This document shows, in pieces, positions 57,589 through 64,000 of a stretch of DNA of 64,000 bases (position 1 is its first letter; each line of letters starts with the position of its first letter). A program made the position numbers and the translations under genes. The notes below the pieces were generated by a model, which was not told the origin of the DNA, did no database searches, and saw only the letters and a program-made list of their open reading frames with translations. Origin of the DNA: Eurosta solidaginis (Eukaryota > Arthropoda > Insecta > Diptera > Tephritidae); assembly GCF_040869045.1 (NCBI RefSeq), contig NC_090323.1, forward strand, positions 259,226,392 to 259,290,391. The letters are read 5' to 3'.

Positions 57589-59880
57589 TTGTCTAATGAA
57601 AATGCGGGGGTATCGAAAGTCGAGCCAAAAAGTCTACATCAACGAAAGTTGGATTATGAGGCCGCTAGACACCGAATTTTTTGTGAGGAAATGTTAGCAA
57701 GGAAAACAAGCAGGAATTACAATAAAATAAAGAAAATGAGAGAAAAAAGAAAGATCATGAAAAGAATTTTTAATAAAATAGTTTCAACAATTGTCACGTT
57801 GAAGGGCGACAACCGTTTCTTCGCTCAAACGAAGATCGGTGGTAGGGATGTCTTAGCCTTGCTCGATTCAGGTGCTGGCGCGAGTTGCCTCGGGAAAAAT
57901 TATGAAAAGGTGATAGAAGGCAGAGAGGGTAGCATCATCCCATTAAATAATCACAATATACGTACAGCGAATGGCGGCGAAACGCCGGTGGTTGGTGCTA
58001 TCACTCTGTCTGTCTTTTGGGATGGAGTGTATAAGGACCTTGAGTTCCTTATCGTGCCAGGCCTCCAGCAAGAGGTTTATTTAGGGGTAGACTTTTGGCA
58101 GGCTTTCGATCTAAATGTTGTTAGTCGGGGGGTGAGCACGCGTTCAACCCACACTGCCGTGGCAGAACTTGTACCAGCCGAGGGCGATTTATCTTTTGAT
58201 GCCGTGCAGCATGTCCTTACGAGAGAGCAAACTGTGGCTTTAGAAAGGATCAAGGCGCATTTCCCATCATTTGCTGTTTTGGGGTTAGGGAAAACCAACG
58301 TAGAAGAACATGTAATCGAAGTTTTGGGTGAGAATCTCCCAGTCAAACAGAGGCACTATCCAATATCACCAGCGATTCAAAAACTTGTCTTTGAAGAACT
58401 AGACAGGATGCTGAGTCTAGGGGTGATTGAGGAGAGCAATAGTAGCTGGAGCTCTCCCGTATCGCTGGTGATAAAAGGTGAAAAGAAGCGTCTCTGCCTC
58501 GACGCGAGGAAGGTCAATGAGCGGACTATAAAGGACGCTTATCCACTTCCGAACATTGACGGGATTCTCAGCCGGCTTCAAAACACTAGGCTTATTTCGG
58601 CCATCGACCTAAAGGATGCCTTTTTGGCAAATACCGCTCGAAAAGAAATCTAGAGAAAAGACAGCTTTTACAGTGGCAGGGCGTCCCCTATACCAATACA
58701 CAGTCATGCCGTTTGCACTGTGTAACGCAGCGCAAAGAATGTGTAGACTCATGGACAAGGTTATACCCGCTTCCTTACGTGATTCGGTGTTTGTGTATTT
58801 GGATGATTTGTTGGTATGCTCCGTAGATTTTTCGTCCCATTTATGTTTGTTGGAAAAGGTCGCTAGCTGTTTACGTGAGGCCAACCTTACCATTAACGTG
58901 GAAAAGAGTAAATTTTGTTTTAAAGAAGTTAGGTACCTAGGCTATGTAGTGGGCGATGGATGCGTCCGTACCGATGCGAACAAGGTTGCTGCTGTGAGGG
59001 ATTTCCCCGAACCGAAAACACCAAAGCAGCTCCGACGGTTTCTAGGGATGTCAGGCTGGTACCGTCGTTTTATCCAAGACTACACGACCATTGCAGCGCC
59101 GCTGCACGACTGTCTCACTAAAGATAAAATCAAGAAATTTACGATGACAGACGAAGCGAGGAAATCGTTCGAGCGGCTAAAGCAGAGCCTTATTTCTGCT
59201 CCCGTACTGGTACACCCTGATTTCGACAGACGTTTTTACATCCAGTGCGATGCTTCTACAGACGGAGTGGGCGGGGTACTCTGTTAGACGACGAGAGCAA
59301 CGAACGACCGATAGCTTACATTTCCGCCAAACTAAATAAAGCCCAGCGAAATTATAGCATTACTGAGCTGGAGTGTTACGCGGCGGTGATAAGCGTAAAA
59401 AGATTTAGGCCGTACGTTGAAGGTTTGCCGTTCACAATTATAACTTATCACGCGAGCCTGAAATGGTTGATGAACCAGAAAGATCTGTCTGGAAGACTCG
59501 CGCGGTGGAGTTTAAAATTTCAGGCTTTCGACTTCTAAATTGAACACCGGAAAGGAGCACTTAACGTTGTTCCAGATACGCTGTCGCGGGCTCACATGGA
59601 GGAAATTACGCTATCAGACAGACTAATCGACATTGACTTAGACTCACCCTACTTTAAAACTGAAGAGTATGACGAACTTACAAAGACCGTGACACAGAAC
59701 CAAGACAAACTTCCGGACTTATGCGTGTCGGACGGATATATCTATAGACGGACACAGTTTAACAGGGGGGACGATCTTCAACAAGACCAGACCTGGAAGC
59801 TCTGGGTACCATCGGAGCTGCGTGCAGGATTGGTGGATGCTTCTCACAGCTCACCTTCAGCGGGGCACGGAGGCATCCAT
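57589..59880 (+). pseudogene. Gypsy-type Pol (protease, RT, RNase H, start of integrase), decayed
   Basis: The aspartic protease shows ALLDSGAGASCLG (about 57,855). The RT shows RLCLDARKVNERT, AIDLKDAF, the catalytic VFVYLDDLLV (about 58,790) and the FLGMSGWYRRFI connection motif. RNase H shows YIQCDASTDGVGGVL and ITELECYAAVISVKRFR. TYHASLKWLM has Tyr where family members usually have the catalytic Asp. One extra T in a T run near 58,618 shifts the frame after AIDLKDAF; a second shift lies near 59,280; TAA at 59,536 interrupts FDF.IEHRKG. The integrase begins with LWVPSELR and AGHGGIH and is then cut by the LINE at 59,881. There is no LTR evidence. Confidence 0.9.
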
Positions 59881-59939
59881 TCTTCTCAAGAAGAGTTCCA
59901 CAAGGGATCGTTCCACAGGAACAAGATAAGGGCTGCAAA

Positions 59940-60948
59940 ATTCCTGTCAAGGTATGAGGGCGTTCCGCTGGAAACGCTGTCAGAGAACGCCAGGAATTCG
60001 GTGGAAAGGGCTCGAGCTCTACTGCCGAACTTTCGGGGTTCTCTGCCAACAAATGTAGAAATCGCAACCCCATACAAGCGTCAAAGGTCCGACGAGGATA
60101 TTAAACAAAAGCCGAAAAGGCACCAGAATCACCCCGCGGTAGCCAAACCCAGCTTTGCCGAGGTAGCCAAGGGCCGGATCCTTATAGGAATCCTGGACAG
60201 AGGGAATGACGGAATGACCGTGGTGCAATCCCTAAAGACCAGTGGCCGTACGTCCGGAATGAAATCGGTAACGCCGTTCTCGCCGTGTTGATGGAGTCTC
60301 CGGGTAGTCCGTCACGCGGTTCTGATGCCAATGCCAAATCAAGGTACTCGCTTGCGAGGACGCAAGGTCTGTTGCGCTGCACAAGGCAGCAGCCGCAAAG
60401 CTTGGAAAAGTCTATCCCGGGGCGATTATTGAGGTCGTCGATTGGAAGGACATTCCGGTCCGGCCAAGGGCCTGGCCATGGGTTGCAGCAGTTCCAGCAG
60501 AACCTGAGAGAATTATCAGGATGCTGCAACTGATGAACCCTTCTCTCCCAACGCAGGACTGGAGTGTAATCCAAGTCGAGGACGCTGTAAGACCTAGGAG
60601 ACAGGTCGTGTTAGCCCTGAATAAGGTAGCTCTCGAGCCCTTTAGACAGAGCAAAGGAAGACTGTTTTACGGCCTCGGCGAGGTCGTGAATTACGTGGGG
60701 ACGCACAGCGCGCATCCCTTTCGAGTGCCTCTTTGGACACGGATATTGAGGCACCCGAAATGGAAGCGGAAATCTCCGACGCCGAAAGCCTGGTTTCCGC
60801 CACGTCAAATTGCGCAGGGGCTCTGTGCAATTTGTCGATGGAGGATGCTCTGCTAGACGGAGAGGATCCCAACATCACGGTGATGGAGGCAGGGGAGTTT
60901 GAGCAAGCTCATGCTGAGGTTGCTCCAGATAAACCTGCACAAAAGTAA
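59940..60948 (+). pseudogene. LOA-type LINE ORF1, decayed
   Basis: The start is not defined because the frame is fused to the upstream gypsy pol frame. Recognisable parts are SFAEVAKGRILIGILDRGN (about 60,150-60,205), then after a frameshift near 60,210 DQWPYVRNEIGNAVLAVLME, then after another shift KLGKVYPGAIIEVVDWKDI and NPSLPTQDWSV. The acidic C-terminus (60,733-60,948) is in a further frame. This order is that of LOA-clade ORF1 proteins, which bind the element RNA. ORF1 ends about 50 bp after ORF2 begins. No CCHC knuckle is visible. Confidence 0.78.
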
Positions 60949-63900
60949 GGCAGCCTCGGCTGCTCTCATCAGTCGCCTTTCTAAAGGCGACGTCGACGTG
61001 GTCCTTATCCAAGAACCCTGGGTGAACAACTCAAGGATTTGCGGATTGGGGGCCATTGGGTTATGCTCATCCGAGCTGCAGATGAAGGTAAAGTGAGAAC
61101 CTGCATTTTAGTAAAGTCTGAGCTAAATACCTTTCTCTTACCTAATTATAGCAAGTGACGTTACAGCGGCTAGCTTGGCAAGCGGAGGCACCCAATTAAC
61201 GCTGGCCACCTTTTATATGCCGTACGACGCAGAGGAACCTCCTCCGCAAAAGACGGTAAAGGATATGGTGGCCGACTCAAGCAAAGGCCATCTGCTAATC
61301 GGGACAGACGCAAACGTCCACCACGCGCACTGGGGTAGTTCCGACATAAACACTCGTGGTGAGTCACTTTTTGATTACCTTTTAACAACTAGCCTGGTAG
61401 TTTGCAATGTAGGTATTGAACCAACTTTTATTACTAAAAACCATAAGGAGATTATTGACCTCACTATTTGTAGCGAAAGCGTTTTTGGATGGGTTAAAAA
61501 ATGGCGTGTTCTTGAGGAACATTCCTTTTCAGACCACCGGTATATTGAAGTAATGTTAGAGTTCTTCGTCGATCAGCCCATTGAGAGATGTAACCCACGT
61601 AATACAAACTGGGAACTATATAATGAGCTGTTAGCAAGAGAACTACCAGCACTGCCCCCCCCAAAGCCCCTCATCAACGGAGGAGCTAGAGGATCTGGTA
61701 GAAATCTTCACATCGGCATTCTCAAATGCCTTACAACAGGCTTGTCCAATGCCTAAACCACGCGGTAAGCGTAAACCTCACTTGGTGGTCCCATGATCTG
61801 AACCTACTTCGTAAATCCTGTAGAGAACAGTGCAACAAAGCCAAATTCCTTGATAACGGGTCATAATGGCTAGAATACAAGGACAAACTAAGGACCTACA
61901 AAAAAGTTCAGAGACAAGCGAAGAGAACTTCATGGAGAAATTTCTGCACTGGAGTCGAAAGTGCATTGACACATCAAGGCTACGGTGCGCGCCTTCTAAG
62001 ACGCAAACAGCTATTAGCTTTCTGCGGAGACCGAATGGTACCTGGACCAGCACAGAAGCGGAAATCCTAGAGCTGCTCCTGGACACACATTTCCCGGGAA
62101 ACATGACCAACGCACCGGAAGTACCAGCAGCAAACCAAGCTGTGAATATACCCATCACTGAGGAGAGGGTGAGGTGGGCAGTTAAAAGTTTTAAACGTTT
62201 TAAGGCTGCTGGAGCAGACGGGATTGAACCCGCTCAACTTACCTACTCTTTGGAGTTATCAGACAACTGGCTGCGGTACATATATACCGCTTGTTTGGCT
62301 CTGAACTATATTCCGTGTGCACGGAGGAGCGCCACGGTCATATTCATTCCTAAGGCAGGCAAAGCCTCTCACTACGAGCCGAAGGACTACACACCTATCA
62401 GTCTTTCATCCTTCGTACTCAAGACCCTAGAGAGAATAGTTAGCGATACACCAAAGGTAAATCTGCGGAGGCTGCGCTACACAGCCTAGTCTCTACTATA
62501 GAAACATCCTTGTTCGAAAAGGATTATTGCCTTGTGGTCTTCCTAGACATTAAAGGAGCTTTCAACAATATAAGTCCAGACGCCGGTAACAATGCTTTAA
62601 CTGGTCTGGACGTAAATAGACCCCTAGTGGAACTGATTGATCAACTGCTCAGGGGAAGGAAAGTGCTTTCCTCACTGGGGAAGGTTGATATAACTCGATC
62701 GACACGCCCCAGGGTGGTGTCCTTTCACCTCTACTATAGAACCTAACGGTAAACTCGCTACTAAGAGATATTAGTTGGGAGAGCGGGAAGGTTGTGGCAT
62801 ATGCTGATGACCTAGCGATTGTCTACAGAGGCAAGTTCCCACAAACTGTATGCGACTTGATGCAGGTAACATTGCGAGAGGTTTCCCTGTGGGCTTCCCG
62901 ATGTGGACTCAGCGTCACTTCCGATAAATTTGAGCTTATCTTATATACCAAACGATACAAAATACCATCGTTAAACCTACCAGAACTAAATGGGGTGCGC
63001 CTAAGCCTGGCAGATAAAGCCACATTACTAGGCGTAGTTTTACACAAAAAGCTGAACTGGAAGGACAACGTTATTCAGCGACAAAAGCAAGGGTACATTG
63101 CATTATATACGTGTAAAAGAGCCATTGGCAAAAAATGGGGACTCACCCCCAACATATGCAGATGGATTTATACCGCGATTATCAGACCCATACTGCTGTA
63201 TGGGGTAGTCGTATGGTGGCCAGCATTGAGCAAGGCGTCAAACCTAAACTATTTAGGTAAAGTCCAAAGATCCAGCATGATAAGCATAAGGGGGGCTCTA
63301 AGAACACGGCCTAGCGAAGCTCTTCAGGTCATTATTGACATCCTTCCATTGGATCTAGCTGGTCATCGAGCAGCGGCAACGTCAGCCCTGCGTCTAAGGG
63401 AGTTGTCGTTTTGGAACAACAAGACCACATGACACTCAAGTATACTAAACAAATACAGTTTTCTTCCTCCTAGCACGGATTACTGTGCGACCACTACAAA
63501 TGCGGAAACCAACTTTAAGATAAACAGACCCAGCAGGGATGCCTGGACGGAGTCGGATAAGTGCCTTGCTATGAGCAGCAGCATTTCCATAAACACGGAC
63601 GGCTCCAAGCTAAACGGTAGAGTTTGAGGTGTAGTATATTCAAGGGACCTTGACCTCCAGCTCTCATTCAGACTACCCGACCACTGCAGTGTATTCCAGG
63701 CAGAAGTTGCAGCCATAACGGAAGCCGCAGCTAGGATAGGGACATACAATGTCGGCAAAGAAATGTTTATCTTCGGCGACAGCTAAGCTGCCATAAAATC
63801 TCTTGGCTCCCACTCGTTCAATTCTGAACTAGCACTAAACTTTCGCCGATCTCTTCAAGAGATGGCTCAACAGAACCGTGTACATCTCACATGGGTCCCT

Positions 63901-64000
63901 GGACATAGGGATATCGAGGGAAACTGCATTGCAGATGAACACGCTAGGCAGGGTACAACCAGGCAGGTTCTTCCTGGACAAGATCGCTTAGGTATGCCCC
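60899..64000 (+). pseudogene. LOA-type LINE ORF2: endonuclease, RT and RNase H, decayed and incomplete
   Basis: The endonuclease starts LRLLQINLHKSKAASAAL, with the active-site Glu in VVLIQEPW, then after a frame break LLIGTDANVHHAHWGS and FSDHRYIEV (to about 61,570). The RT shows FKAAGADGIEP, VIFIPKAGKASHYEP and LVVFLDIKGAFNN, then TPQGGVLSPLL in another frame with TAG in place of Trp near 62,742, and the catalytic VAYADDLAIVY (about 62,795). A short deletion removes residues before KGKSAEAALHSLV (about 62,455). RNase H follows with NTDGSKLNGRV, FQAEVAAI, FIFGDS and WVPGHRDIEGNCIADEHA, broken by a TGA near 63,626 and a TAA near 63,784. The frame runs past 64,000. Confidence 0.87.

Larger units (their letters stand above)
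55714..59880 (+). mobile_element. Decayed Ty3/gypsy-type LTR retrotransposon internal region
   Basis: Gag, protease, reverse transcriptase, RNase H and the very start of integrase follow in the standard Ty3/gypsy order. No 5' LTR was identified before gag. The element is cut at about 59,880, inside the integrase zinc finger (AGHGGIH), by an inserted LINE. Several stops and frameshifts make it inactive. Confidence 0.9.
59881..64000 (+). mobile_element. LOA-type LINE, decayed, running off the window end
   Basis: ORF1, then ORF2 with endonuclease, RT and RNase H, inserted into the gypsy element. The left junction is at about 59,880, just after GCATCCAT of the integrase zinc finger. The 3' end is beyond the window. 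It is related to, but clearly different from, the truncated LINE at 2,681. Confidence 0.87.

Overview
This 64-kb window is repeat-rich eukaryotic DNA from an insect, most likely a higher (schizophoran) fly, possibly a tephritid-like species. That reading rests on AT-rich intergenic sequence, the mix of R1-, RTE- and LOA-type LINEs with hAT and Ty3/gypsy elements, a tRNA-derived SINE, and a dispersed family carrying CCACGCCCAC boxes and (CCGT)n runs. The species is inferred, not shown. I find no host protein-coding gene, rRNA gene or functional tRNA gene. Every recognisable coding stretch belongs to a transposable element and almost all are broken.

Layout. From 1 to 5,446 there is a foldback-like composite: an 89-bp satellite plus a conserved tail, then an interior holding a gypsy integrase relic and a 93-bp tandem array split by a 5'-truncated LOA-type LINE, then the same tail and satellite inverted. 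From 5,447 to 13,440 lie a spacer module with a SINE insertion, copies of a dispersed family with 130-bp internal tandem units, a second SINE, and a degenerate hAT element (about 7,734-12,030) split by one of the dispersed elements. From 13,441 to 19,560 there is a 434-bp repeat and an R1-clade LINE on the minus strand sitting inside a (GTTAAA)n array. From 19,561 to 25,830 is AT-rich sequence with little recognisable content. From 25,831 to 32,264 is a large inverted copy of the dispersed family with an expanded 130-bp array, into which an RTE LINE with a perfect 14-bp target duplication has inserted. From 32,265 to 33,669 are three and a fraction direct copies of the 434-bp repeat. From 33,670 to 45,607 there is a higher-order array of 89-bp satellite, tail and spacer modules. 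From about 44,195 to 55,713 the left 11.5 kb of the window recurs almost base for base. From 55,714 to the end is a decayed Ty3/gypsy element interrupted by a decayed LOA-type LINE that runs off the window.

The pieces form a nested history: elements inserted into tandem arrays, arrays expanded, and a roughly 11-kb composite was duplicated afterwards. The duplicates share the same LINE insertion, the same integrase active-site change and the same hAT damage, but differ in satellite and 130-bp array copy number and in flanking insertions. The most unusual structure is the foldback-like composite built from the 89-bp satellite and its tail.
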